A DNA stretch of 20,680 nt from Bacillota bacterium (GTDB taxonomy: Bacteria; Bacillota; Bacilli; Bacillales; Bacillaceae_J), in the NCBI GenBank assembly GCA_023457235.1, contig JAEWMK010000225.1, positions 1 to 20,680 of the forward strand, in the 5' to 3' direction. A model generated the notes under the pieces. It saw nothing but the letters and a program-made list of their open reading frames with translations. It searched no databases and was not told the origin of the DNA. Made by a program: the position numbers and the translations under genes. Every line of letters begins with the position of its first letter. Within the stretch, counting starts at the first letter, position 1. Shown piece by piece: positions 13,944 to 20,680 of this stretch.

Positions 13944-15008
13944 ATGTTTCAATCAATTTTGTCAAATTTGGCAATCATATTATTAGGTCATTTATTAATG
14001 AGCACATTAATGAACTACCGTGAACGTTTTCCTGAAAAATTGCTATACATGTGTATTGTCTTACTTTTTTCCGGGGTAATTATTACGATGTTCTATTTGC
14101 CGATTCATTTTGGGGGATATCGATTAGATCTAAGATTAATTCCGCTTTTATTATTGGCGGTATTTAGGGGTTGGAGGGTCACACTTCCGGTTCTTTTTAT
14201 TGTTTCTACTTGGCGCTATTTTATAGGTGGAGATGGTGCTGTTCCTGGTATTATGTTTGGCATGATTTTACCAACATTATTCACATTAGCGTATTTCATG
14301 TTCAAAAAAAAGAAAAGTAAAGTTATTGAAATGGTTTTGGTTGTTTCAGTTTGTTGGTTGATTTCCGACTTTCCAATCGTATTTATTGTTCCCAATGGAA
14401 TAGAAATTTTTAAGGATATTTTCTTAATAAGGTATGCCTCATTTCTTGGCGCAACTTTTATTTATTATTCATTTATTGTACTTGAATATAAACGTGAAGC
14501 TTTAAAAGAACAATTAACTTTTCTTGCAAGGCATGACCCTTTAACAAAACTTCTTAATAGAACTGAATTCATTAAGGCTATTGAAGGAAAGATAACTGCG
14601 TCACATTTAAATCATTATATAGCGATGATAGATATAGATCATTTTAAGAAGTTGAATGATAATTATGGTCATGTAGCCGGTGACAATATTTTGATAAATG
14701 TATCAGCTATTTTCAAGAAATATGAAGGGGAAAATGTAATTGCTTCAAGATATGGTGGAGAAGAATTCATAATATATCTGGGAACAAATGCCCCCGATCA
14801 AGGAGTTGCAATAATAAAAGAAATTCAAAATGAAATACGTGCGACGGCTTTTAAAATAGATGATGATCACTCCATCTCAATCTCTGTATCTATAGGCTTA
14901 GCAAACATGAAAGACGGATTATTATTAAAGGACATAATAAAGGAAGCGGATAAAAATTTATATATGGCCAAAGAAAAAGGCAGGGATCAGCTGATCATTT
15001 CAAGTTAG
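13944..15008 (+). CDS. Membrane diguanylate cyclase (5TM sensor plus GGEEF), DgcK-like
   Basis: A 354-residue protein that would make cyclic di-GMP from two GTP. The N-terminal part (about 1-185) is a five-to-six-helix membrane sensor resembling 5TM-5TMR_LYT domains (YLPIHFGGYRLDLRLIPLLLLAVFRGWR). The GGDEF domain spans about 190-354: DPLTKLLNR (198-206), metal-binding Asp in IDIDHFKKLND (229-239) and the active-site GGEEF (271-275), all consistent with activity. The usual RxxD inhibitory site five residues before GGEEF is absent (YEGE lies there), so product inhibition through that site is unlikely. Length and layout match Bacillus subtilis DgcK (YhcK). The start is supported by AAGGAGC. It stands alone. 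Confidence 0.9.
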   Translation: MFQSILSNLAIILLGHLLMSTLMNYRERFPEKLLYMCIVLLFSGVIITMFYLPIHFGGYRLDLRLIPLLLLAVFRGWRVTLPVLFIVSTWRYFIGGDGAVPGIMFGMILPTLFTLAYFMFKKKKSKVIEMVLVVSVCWLISDFPIVFIVPNGIEIFKDIFLIRYASFLGATFIYYSFIVLEYKREALKEQLTFLARHDPLTKLLNRTEFIKAIEGKITASHLNHYIAMIDIDHFKKLNDNYGHVAGDNILINVSAIFKKYEGENVIASRYGGEEFIIYLGTNAPDQGVAIIKEIQNEIRATAFKIDDDHSISISVSIGLANMKDGLLLKDIIKEADKNLYMAKEKGRDQLIISS

Positions 15009-15228
15009 ATGGCTCTCTCTATTATAGGGCGAGCTTCTTCTGTCCTCTCCCGAAGTTGGTCTTCATGCTATGTCCACGGCAATATATAACTCTTTTATTC
15101 ACCAAATGATCCCTTGGTAAACATCATCTCCTCTGGGGCGTTGTTCCCGGTCCCGCGTCCCTTATAAAAAATTGGTTCACATCCTTAATGATACCAAGAA
15201 ATACTTCCATAGATAAAAGCATTTATAA
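15009..15228. other. Gene-free convergent gap
   Basis: This lies between the plus-strand cyclase and the end of the minus-strand aromatic operon. A hairpin TTCACCAA/TTGGTAAA lies near 15099-15121, and there is a GC-rich patch (CTCTGGGGCGTTGTTCCCGG, about 15131-15150) unlike the AT-rich surroundings. No open frame of useful length is seen. It may be the remnant of a lost element, but I cannot identify one. Confidence 0.4.
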
Positions 15229-15268
15229 AAATAGCGTGGTAATTCATATGCGAATTATCACGCTATTT
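15229..15268 (-). terminator. Terminator of the aromatic meta-cleavage operon
   Basis: AAATAGCGTGGTAATTC (15229-15245) pairs with GAATTATCACGCTATTT (15252-15268), a 17-bp stem with one G-U pair and a 6-base loop. On the minus strand the stem runs into TTTTTAT, so it terminates transcription from 18305. It lies 9 bases past the dioxygenase stop codon. Confidence 0.9.
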
Positions 15269-15277
15269 AAATGATTA

Positions 15278-16246
15278 TTAAGCCTCTGTAGTTAGATTCA
15301 TTGGATGTTCGCCACGATGTGGTACGTAATCGGTTGGACCCCAGAATGTAAGACCGATTGGTAGTTCTTCTTCATTCCACTCGATAGGCTCCCAGTCCGG
15401 GTCGAATATTAGATAACCATTGCTGAACAATTCGACTCGGTGTCCACTTCCTGGATCACGGACATAAGTAAACAGAGCTTGACTGATACCGTGTTTTCCT
15501 GGTCCTTGATCTGGAACAATTCCGTGCTCCCTTAAAATATCACATGCTCGTAAAACATCTTGTGCGTTGTCTAACCAGTATGCGACATGGTGCAGTCGTG
15601 CCGGGGTTGCTGCATTCGGGTCAGCCATCACTGCGACATCATGCACAAGTGGAGTGACACTCATCCAACCTCCTATAGTTTGTCCGTTACCAAGTCGAAT
15701 GAATTCTCTCATCTTAAAACCGAGATTACCTGACAACCAATCATGTGCGGCACTCGGATTAGTGGAGGTCCAAAGGTTTACATGGTCGATTCTTCTAGGT
15801 GCTATACCCCGATTCCATAATTTATAGTTCTGATTTTTTAAGACAGACCGGTCTTCAGGACTGGCATATGGTTTTTCAACGTCATAATACAGCTCAAACG
15901 TATGGCCTGTTGGCATTTGAAAGCGAATGGCATCTCCTTGTCCATTCTCTTGACCTTTAGGAAGCTTCTTTACCTCAATATTAGAGGTTCTCAATCTTCG
16001 TTCAAATTCTTCTATGTCTTCCGGCCTTTTCACACGCCAACCAACGTGATCCATATAGGCTCTGTCACCAGCCTGAAGTACAAGACTATGGTGTTCGAAT
16101 TCACTATTTGCTCTTAAATACACGGTGTCTTTTGACCGTTCTGTAATTTCTAATCCAAGTACTTCATGAAAAAACCATAAAGATTTTTGTAAGTTTGGGG
16201 TAACTAATGAGACGTGTCCTAGCTTTGCAATTTCTGGAATGTACAT
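15278..16246 (-). CDS. Extradiol (catechol 2,3-) dioxygenase, VOC superfamily
   Basis: A 322-residue two-domain type I extradiol dioxygenase that opens the ring of a catechol next to the two hydroxyls, giving a yellow semialdehyde or ketone product. The N-terminal VOC domain covers about 1-125 and the C-terminal catalytic domain about 150-280. Expected metal ligands are present: His155 (RIDHVNLW), His219 or His220 (RLHHVAYW) and Glu272 (HRVELFS). His202 (PLVHDVAVM), His252 and Tyr261 (FTYVRDPGSGHR) match catalytic residues of the family, so the enzyme looks active. It resembles homoprotocatechuate and catechol 2,3-dioxygenases. Last gene of the operon, 17 bases after the hydroxylase stop, with the ribosome binding site GGAGGGA. 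The precise catechol is not readable. Confidence 0.92.
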   Translation of the reverse strand: MYIPEIAKLGHVSLVTPNLQKSLWFFHEVLGLEITERSKDTVYLRANSEFEHHSLVLQAGDRAYMDHVGWRVKRPEDIEEFERRLRTSNIEVKKLPKGQENGQGDAIRFQMPTGHTFELYYDVEKPYASPEDRSVLKNQNYKLWNRGIAPRRIDHVNLWTSTNPSAAHDWLSGNLGFKMREFIRLGNGQTIGGWMSVTPLVHDVAVMADPNAATPARLHHVAYWLDNAQDVLRACDILREHGIVPDQGPGKHGISQALFTYVRDPGSGHRVELFSNGYLIFDPDWEPIEWNEEELPIGLTFWGPTDYVPHRGEHPMNLTTEA

Positions 16247-16263
16247 TTTATCCCTCCTGTATT

Positions 16264-17427
16264 TTAGCCCAATTTAAGGGTTGATTCAGATAAAAACAGC
16301 TTCTGTCCAAAATAATCGATGGAGTCCTCATATAGCATGGTTTTATGAGTAGCGAGTGTTAATAAATCCCTTGTAAAAACTTCAATTACATCGCCCCGTC
16401 GAGTTGCCATTCCACCAAGTGTTAATAGAACTTTTACAGCAATATCAGCAACCATTTTTCCTATTTTTGCTCTGAGGGCAAAGAACTCCTCCCGATGGTC
16501 ATTTCCATTTTCATCTTCAAGCAAATTCATATAACGTTCCATTAATCCTTCAGCGGATTGCAATTCTAATGTTAATTCAGCTAAGACTCGCTGACTTCGC
16601 GGTGAATTCATTTCGGAAACGCCATCGACTCTTACCCGCTTTTCCGTCCGTTTTTTAAATTCTTCAAGCAAGCGTTCAGCACCGGCTAGTGCAATAGCGG
16701 GAAATCCGGCACAGTATGCAGGGAAGAATGGAACATGGTAATACGGGTAATCTAAATCATAATTATCTTGAGGGGGTTTTCCTGTTTGTACAGCCCGATC
16801 TACTAAAACGATTCTATGAAAAGGAACGTAGACATCCTCAACAACAGCACGATGACTTCCAGTACCTCTTAACCCAATCGGGTCCCAATTTTCTACTATT
16901 TCTATCTCTGATGTACGCATAACCAACATTACATATTCCGGTCCTTGTCCATCAGGTAATTCGATTACTGCTCCAAGACCGAGCCAATCGCAATAAAGGA
17001 TTCCACTAGCAAAATCCCATGTTCCAGTTAGACGATAGCCATCTCCGTCTTTTACAACTTTCCCAACAGGAGGGAAGACATCACAAATCATTCCACCTTG
17101 ATTTACTACTTCATCCATACCTTTTTCCGGTAAAAATGCTGGTACGACATTATGCAGTCCATAAAAATAGGTTAGCCAGGCTGCGGAAGTATTGTGTTTC
17201 GCAACAGTCCGAATAATTTTAATAAAAGTTCTTAGATCCACTTGTGGACCACCGTATTTTTTAGGTAGCATTAATTTATTTAACTGTCCTTCTTTAATTG
17301 CGTCGATTACCTTACTTGAAAATGTAGCGTTTTTCTCAGCTTCCTGTAGTTCTTCCTCCGCTAATTGTCCAATTTTCTCCGCTGCAGCGAGTAATTCATT
17401 AACATCAACTTGAGAAGTTTTCATCAT
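16264..17427 (-). CDS. Flavin-dependent aromatic hydroxylase, acyl-CoA dehydrogenase fold (HsaA/HpaH C2-like)
   Basis: A 387-residue member of the acyl-CoA dehydrogenase superfamily of the two-component (group D) monooxygenase type, which uses reduced flavin and oxygen to hydroxylate a phenol to a catechol. Family marks are LPKKYGGPQVDLRTF near residue 54, the mid-domain WDFASGILYCDWLGLGAV and WDPIGLRGTGSHRAVVEDVYVP near 200, and a helical C-terminal domain. The acyl-CoA dehydrogenase catalytic Glu region is not evident, which fits a hydroxylase. Linkage to an extradiol dioxygenase and a C-C hydrolase strongly supports this reading. No flavin reductase partner is present in the operon. Two ATGs are adjacent at the start; GGGGTGGA precedes them. 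Middle gene of the operon. Confidence 0.87.
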   Translation of the reverse strand: MMKTSQVDVNELLAAAEKIGQLAEEELQEAEKNATFSSKVIDAIKEGQLNKLMLPKKYGGPQVDLRTFIKIIRTVAKHNTSAAWLTYFYGLHNVVPAFLPEKGMDEVVNQGGMICDVFPPVGKVVKDGDGYRLTGTWDFASGILYCDWLGLGAVIELPDGQGPEYVMLVMRTSEIEIVENWDPIGLRGTGSHRAVVEDVYVPFHRIVLVDRAVQTGKPPQDNYDLDYPYYHVPFFPAYCAGFPAIALAGAERLLEEFKKRTEKRVRVDGVSEMNSPRSQRVLAELTLELQSAEGLMERYMNLLEDENGNDHREEFFALRAKIGKMVADIAVKVLLTLGGMATRRGDVIEVFTRDLLTLATHKTMLYEDSIDYFGQKLFLSESTLKLG

Positions 17428-17462
17428 TCCACCCCATTCAAATTAATAATTCTGTTATAGCG

Positions 17463-18305
17463 TTAATACTTATTATTAAAAAAATCTATCAGTAGTTTGG
17501 AATAGCTATCTTTCTTTTCGATTTGAACCCAATGTCCGCATTTATCAAAAATGTGAAGCTGTGCATTTGGGAGGTGCTGCTGTAAATATATACTGGATTC
17601 TGGTAAAACAAAGCGATCCTCACGGCCATGCACTAATAGGAATTGCTGTTCCATACGTCGAAGAGCAGACGGTGGGACCATCATTTCTGATGGTGATGTT
17701 TGAAAAAAGCTTTCATAGGATCTTCGGACGTCAGGACGCATCACTTCGTTATATCGATCCTTAGAAATCGCTGCTATCCTATCAGAAATAATCCTTTCAT
17801 CATAAACAAACCATCTCGTTAAATTTGCCAACGCACTTTCTGTTGGATCCTTATAAAAATTAGCCATTCGTTCTAATTCTGGTGTAGGGGACATTTTACC
17901 TCCAGCACTACCCATTAATGAAATGTGGTTGAAGCGTTCGGGCTCAGTCATGATAAGGTGCATGGCTAGTGCCCCTCCCATGGAATTTCCTACTAAGTGG
18001 GCCTTTCTGATACCCATCTCATCCATAATGGCTAATATTTGGTCTACCCTTAAACGCATCCAACCTCTTACACTTTTCGGGGAATCTTCGGGATGATCGG
18101 TTTTTCCATGACCAACGATATCGGGAGCAATCACATGAAATTGATCACTTAATTCTGGAATGAATTCCTCCCAATTAGATAGAGCAGAAGAGCCTGGACC
18201 ACCTCCATGCAATAAAATAATAGTTCCATTATCTTTGTTTCCGCTTTCAAGAACATATGAAAGATAACCTTTTGTTTTTACCGTTGTAGTTGTTAATTCT
18301 GACAT
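17463..18305 (-). CDS. Alpha/beta hydrolase, meta-cleavage product (C-C bond) hydrolase, HsaD/BphD/MhpC-like
   Basis: A 280-residue alpha/beta hydrolase, the usual length for enzymes that split ring-opened meta-cleavage products into 2-hydroxypentadienoate (or a derivative) and an acid. HGGGPGSSALSNW (33-45) is the oxyanion-hole signature of this subfamily. The catalytic triad is Ser108 in GNSMGG, Asp230 in HGREDRFV and His258 in CGHWVQIEK, all present. First gene of a minus-strand operon with the hydroxylase (35 bases on) and dioxygenase. GTGAGG before ATG 18305 supports the start. Palindromes just upstream at 18335-18396 suggest repression by the divergent TetR protein. Confidence 0.92.
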   Translation of the reverse strand: MSELTTTTVKTKGYLSYVLESGNKDNGTIILLHGGGPGSSALSNWEEFIPELSDQFHVIAPDIVGHGKTDHPEDSPKSVRGWMRLRVDQILAIMDEMGIRKAHLVGNSMGGALAMHLIMTEPERFNHISLMGSAGGKMSPTPELERMANFYKDPTESALANLTRWFVYDERIISDRIAAISKDRYNEVMRPDVRRSYESFFQTSPSEMMVPPSALRRMEQQFLLVHGREDRFVLPESSIYLQQHLPNAQLHIFDKCGHWVQIEKKDSYSKLLIDFFNNKY

Positions 18306-18334
18306 AATCTTTTTAACCTCACTTTCTTTTATAA

Positions 18335-18356
18335 TTTATACATTGTATAAATGTAT
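18335..18356. promoter_or_regulatory. Palindromic operator upstream of the meta-cleavage operon
   Basis: TTTATACA-T-TGTATAAA (18335-18351) is a perfect 17-bp palindrome. It overlaps a second one, ATACATT-GTATA-AATGTAT (18338-18356). The site is 30 bases before the hydrolase start codon, in the leader or promoter of that operon. It has the size and symmetry of a TetR-family operator, so the divergent regulator at 18568 is the likely binder. Confidence 0.65.
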
Positions 18357-18380
18357 CTTTAGAAACTAGATTATGGTATA

Positions 18381-18396
18381 TTGTAAGCACTTACAA
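18381..18396. promoter_or_regulatory. Second palindrome in the hydrolase-tetR gap
   Basis: TTGTAAG-CA-CTTACAA is a perfect dyad with 7-base arms. It differs in sequence from the 18335 palindrome apart from the shared TTGTA/TACAA core, so it could be a second operator for the same or another regulator. Confidence 0.5.
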
Positions 18397-18425
18397 CCAT
18401 TAAAAGGACTACAAATGTCCAGTAA

Positions 18426-18454
18426 TCAACAGAATTTCGATATATGTCTATAAA
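18426..18454 (+). promoter_or_regulatory. Candidate promoter of tetR
   Basis: TCAACA (18426-18431) and TATAAA (18449-18454) are separated by 17 bases, an acceptable sigma-A promoter. It lies about 110 bases before the tetR start codon and 30 bases beyond the second palindrome. Confidence 0.4.
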
Positions 18455-18567
18455 ATTCAGAAAATTTTTTTAAATAGAATGCACTTTAATCCACAAAGCA
18501 TACTAATCTCTCAATAATGGAATAAACTGTAATGAAAAAATCAAAATATTTCGGTGGGAGGGTACAA

Positions 18568-19161
18568 ATGGAAAAACGGCCAATGGATAGGCGATCACTT
18601 CGGACAAAAAGGTTGATTCGGGATGCACTGGCAGAATTATTAATGGAAAAAAGTTTTGAAAGAATTACAGTAAAGGACATCATTGAAAGGGCAGATATCA
18701 ATCGCAGTACGTTTTATCTACATTATCTAGATAAATTTGATTTATTGGAGAAGAGCAGCGAAGAAATTATTAAAGATATAGAAATGATAGGGCACAAGAT
18801 TGTAAAAGTAGAGCTTCACAGTACCAACCTACAAGAGATTGCTTTAAATAATATGAAGGTGCTTGAATATGTATATAAAAATTCACCTTTGATTAAAGTG
18901 TTATTGGGTCCAAAAGGGGATTTAACTTTCCAGGTTAAATTAAAAAATATGATAATGGAGTCGTATTCAGTCCAGTTAGAAAAGAAGAAGACAAGTGTCC
19001 CAGTAGAATATATCAGTGCATATATCGCCTCAGCCCATCTTGGGGCTTTACAGCGATGGATGGAAAATGGAATGAAGGAATCGCCACAAGAAATGGCAAT
19101 GGTGATCGCAAAGCTTGTTTCAGTGTGTATTTCGGAGGGTTTAACAGACGGCAAATGTTGA
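18568..19161 (+). CDS. TetR-family transcriptional regulator
   Basis: A 197-residue TetR protein. The helix-turn-helix covers about residues 8-54 (TKRLIRDALAELLMEKSFERITVKDIIERADINRSTFYLHY in its normal order) and the rest is an all-helical ligand domain ending SVCISEGLTDGKC, full length for the family. I prefer ATG 18568, with GGGAGGG 6 bases upstream, over the in-frame ATG at 18532, which has no clear ribosome binding site. It is divergent from the meta-cleavage operon and is its likely local repressor, released by the aromatic substrate or a pathway intermediate (inference). The last base of its stop codon coincides with the start of a LysR-derived fragment. Confidence 0.9.
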   Translation: MEKRPMDRRSLRTKRLIRDALAELLMEKSFERITVKDIIERADINRSTFYLHYLDKFDLLEKSSEEIIKDIEMIGHKIVKVELHSTNLQEIALNNMKVLEYVYKNSPLIKVLLGPKGDLTFQVKLKNMIMESYSVQLEKKKTSVPVEYISAYIASAHLGALQRWMENGMKESPQEMAMVIAKLVSVCISEGLTDGKC

Positions 19162-19220
19162 AAAAGGTCGTTTCAAGTTCTGAATTTACCGGTAGCCGCA
19201 AAAATCCAAAGTCAACACGT
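19161..19220 (-). pseudogene. Inverted fragment of a LysR gene (middle part)
   Basis: Read on the minus strand, these 60 bases match 7661-7720 of the LysR gene at 56 positions by hand count, and encode VDFGFLRLPVNSELETTFF against VDFGFLRLPVKTELETIFL there. The fragment begins at the tetR stop codon and abuts a second, oppositely oriented LysR fragment at 19220/19221. It is a remnant, not a gene. Confidence 0.88.
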
Positions 19221-19289
19221 TATGTGAGAGCAAAAATCACTTTCCCTTGCATCCAAGAGATTTTTAGAATATTTATCATATAGAAAAAA
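19221..19289 (+). pseudogene. Direct fragment of a LysR gene (3' end)
   Basis: These 69 bases match 8039-8107, the 3' end of the LysR gene, at 65 positions by hand count. They encode EQKSLSLASKRFLEYLSYRKK in the same frame as the C-terminus of that protein, after a TGA created by one base change. Joined back to back with the inverted fragment at 19161-19220, it shows that a LysR copy was broken and rearranged here. Confidence 0.9.
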
Positions 19290-19318
19290 AGAGTGAAAGC
19301 GTCACTGATCCTGACAAA

Positions 19319-19349
19319 CAAAAAATCCTCCAGAACGGAAGATTTTTTT
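19319..19349. terminator. Bidirectional terminator between tetR side and trmL
   Basis: AAAAATCcTCC (19321-19331) faces GGAaGATTTTT (19337-19347) with one mismatch and a 5-base loop, with A runs before and T runs after. It can terminate transcription in both directions. On the minus strand it touches the last codons of trmL. Confidence 0.75.
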
Positions 19350-19818
19350 ATTTTAAATTAGGATACCCTTGCTGGCGCAAAGCCTCATACACCAATAGCG
19401 CAGCTGTATTCGAAAGGTTCAGTGAACGAACATGATCACTCATGGGTATTCTTAGAAAGTGGTCTTTATTTGTTTTTAGTAAATCTTTTGGTAAACCCGT
19501 TGTTTCTTTTCCAAACATAAAATAATGTTCCTTTGATACATCACTGAAATCAGAGGATGAATGTGTTTTTTCACCAAATGTCTCAATATAGTAGAACTCA
19601 CCTTGATTTTTTGAAAAAAAGTCATCTAATGAGTCATAATACGTTATATTTACAGAATGCCAGAAATCTAAACCTGCACGTTTTATCATTTCTTCGTCTG
19701 TTGAAAAGCCAAGTGGTCGGATTAAATGCAAGGCTGTATCCGTTGCGGCACAAGTCCGTGCAATATTCATAGTATTCGCCGGAATTTCTGGTTGATATAG
19801 TACAACATGTAAGCCCAA
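19348..19818 (-). CDS. trmL: tRNA (cytidine(34)-2'-O)-methyltransferase TrmL (CspR)
   Basis: A 156-residue SPOUT-class methyltransferase that methylates the 2'-O of the wobble base (position 34) of tRNA-Leu isoacceptors with S-adenosylmethionine. The length is typical. The C-terminal knot motifs are intact: FGKETTGLP and IPMSDHVRSLNLSNTAALLVYEALRQ. The start codon is TTG at 19818, because a TGA lies in frame three codons upstream and GAGGTGA sits 6 bases before the TTG. Residue 17 is Met where the family normally has Gly (PANTMNIARTC against PANTGNIARTC), an unusual change in motif 1. It is probably transcribed alone from TGCTATAAT on the minus strand (19853-19861). Confidence 0.94.
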   Translation of the reverse strand: MGLHVVLYQPEIPANTMNIARTCAATDTALHLIRPLGFSTDEEMIKRAGLDFWHSVNITYYDSLDDFFSKNQGEFYYIETFGEKTHSSSDFSDVSKEHYFMFGKETTGLPKDLLKTNKDHFLRIPMSDHVRSLNLSNTAALLVYEALRQQGYPNLK

Positions 19819-19852
19819 GAATGGTCACCTCAATCATTATTCTACGCTCTAA

Positions 19853-19861
19853 ATTATAGCA
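19853..19861 (-). promoter_or_regulatory. Extended -10 promoter of trmL
   Basis: On the minus strand the sequence reads TGCTATAAT, a perfect extended -10, about 35 bases before the TTG start codon. No good -35 is visible. Confidence 0.55.
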
Positions 19862-19898
19862 CAGAGATTGCGAATATGTACTGGACAGATGGAACGGC

Positions 19899-20680
19899 TT
19901 ATTCAATTTTAAAACTATTGACCACCCTATACAAATCTTGTGCCATTTCACTTAGTACTTCAGCGGAAGAATAGACACCTTCCATTGTTGCGTTTTGCTC
20001 TTCGGCAGAAGCGGCTACGTTTTGTATATTAGCTGTAGAGTGTTCTACAAGCTGTCTTGTATTCTTCATCTCTTCCATTATCTTTTGTGAATTGGTTTGA
20101 ACTTGTTTAACGATTGTTGCAACGTCTTCCGACTCAATGGCTACCTGATTAATAGAATGAACAATGTCTTGGAAAGAATCACCGGTTTGACTTACTAACT
20201 GTAGTCCTTCTTTCACAACTTGCGTACTGGTATTCATGGATTGAACAGCTTTCTCCGACTCATCTTGGATCTTCTCAATTAGATTGCGTATTTGGCCTGC
20301 CGCATTAGAGGATTGCTCAGCTAATTTTCGAACTTCATCAGCTACTACTGAAAAACCTTTCCCTTGTTCACCAGCGCGGGCTGCCTCTATTGCAGCATTT
20401 AAAGCTAACAGGTTCGTTTGATCCGCTACCTGTGTGATTAACTCAATAATTTTGCCAATTTCTTTCGATTTTTCGCTAAGCGCCTGAACGACCCCTGCTG
20501 ATTCAATTGCAGATTGTTGGACCCGATTCATTTGTCCAACGGTTCGATTAACCACATCATTACCTATCGTTGCCTTCTCATTAGCAACCATGATTAAATT
20601 TGCAACAGACTCGATAGAATCAGCTGCTTTATCCATTCCTTTAGAAATTTCCTCCGTTCCTTCAACAGACTGAATGACAT
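19899..20680 (-). CDS. Methyl-accepting chemotaxis protein, C-terminal signalling domain (N-terminus outside window)
   Basis: The frame is open to the window edge; about 259 residues are visible. They form the long coiled-coil MCP signalling domain, with the invariant hairpin tip around QVADQTNLLALNAAIEAARAGEQGKGFSVVADEVRKLAEQS that contacts CheA and CheW. The Gln/Glu-rich flanks (SAEEQNATMEGV) are likely methylation helices. The C-terminus ends VVNSFKIE. Because the sensor and any membrane helices are outside the window, I cannot tell whether it is a membrane receptor or a soluble one of the HemAT/YfmS kind. The gene lies on the same strand as trmL, 80 bases upstream of its start. Confidence 0.93.
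   Translation of the reverse strand, partial: VIQSVEGTEEISKGMDKAADSIESVANLIMVANEKATIGNDVVNRTVGQMNRVQQSAIESAGVVQALSEKSKEIGKIIELITQVADQTNLLALNAAIEAARAGEQGKGFSVVADEVRKLAEQSSNAAGQIRNLIEKIQDESEKAVQSMNTSTQVVKEGLQLVSQTGDSFQDIVHSINQVAIESEDVATIVKQVQTNSQKIMEEMKNTRQLVEHSTANIQNVAASAEEQNATMEGVYSSAEVLSEMAQDLYRVVNSFKIE

Noticed and set aside
19056..19283. Plus-strand frame overlapping the tetR end and the LysR fragments
   Set aside because: It is a chance frame passing through tetR in another phase and then through the rearranged LysR scraps; it has no coherent protein.
1..20680. CRISPR array, IS element, prophage or integrase
   Set aside because: No regularly spaced repeats, transposase, integrase or phage structural genes were seen on either strand.

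Overview
The window looks like chromosome from a low-GC Gram-positive of the Bacillaceae. The signs are AT-rich DNA, strong GGAGG-type ribosome binding sites, a TTG start, a CcpA-type cre site, proteins resembling Bacillus YwqN, YebE, PutP, DgcK and TrmL, and a known type of Bacillaceae intergenic repeat. I cannot name the species from sequence alone. No IS element, phage gene, CRISPR array or intact RNA gene is visible. Family calls rest on motifs and gene order read by eye, with no database search.

Bases 1-3120 are the end of a proline-use locus: the 3' part of an L-glutamate-semialdehyde dehydrogenase, then a 60-residue one-helix membrane protein and the sodium/proline symporter PutP. These last two share an extended -10 promoter with a cre-like site just downstream. 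A DUF2179 membrane protein follows. Bases 3900-5714 hold a divergent YwqN-type flavin oxidoreductase and LysR regulator pair; the regulator has an in-frame stop at codon 10. Bases 5810-6104 encode a highly structured short mRNA for a 48-residue basic peptide with a near-perfect Shine-Dalgarno, reminiscent of type I toxin mRNAs. Bases 6221-8117 are a divergent EamA exporter and LysR pair.

Bases 8128-12977 form a second catabolic unit. A PucR-family regulator is divergent from a four-gene operon encoding a BFD-like [2Fe-2S] protein, a Fer2_4 [2Fe-2S] protein, an HcnB/LhpE-like flavoprotein and a DAO-fold FAD oxidase. This matches multi-subunit dye-linked proline, hydroxyproline or opine dehydrogenases. 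A LysE-type exporter and a membrane diguanylate cyclase (5TM plus GGEEF) follow.

Bases 15229-19161 are an aromatic meta-cleavage module. A minus-strand operon (C-C bond hydrolase, flavin-dependent hydroxylase, extradiol dioxygenase) is divergent from a TetR regulator, with palindromic candidate operators between them. No flavin reductase and no lower-pathway enzymes are present. Directly behind tetR lie two abutting scraps of a LysR gene nearly identical to the one at 7245-8117, one inverted and one direct. The window ends with the tRNA methyltransferase TrmL and the signalling domain of a chemoreceptor that runs off the edge.

The genes suggest a soil-type heterotroph using proline or related imino acids and aromatic compounds, each under a local regulator. 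The most unusual points are the rearranged LysR scraps, the broken ywqM-like regulator, the toxin-like mRNA and the compact meta-cleavage operon.
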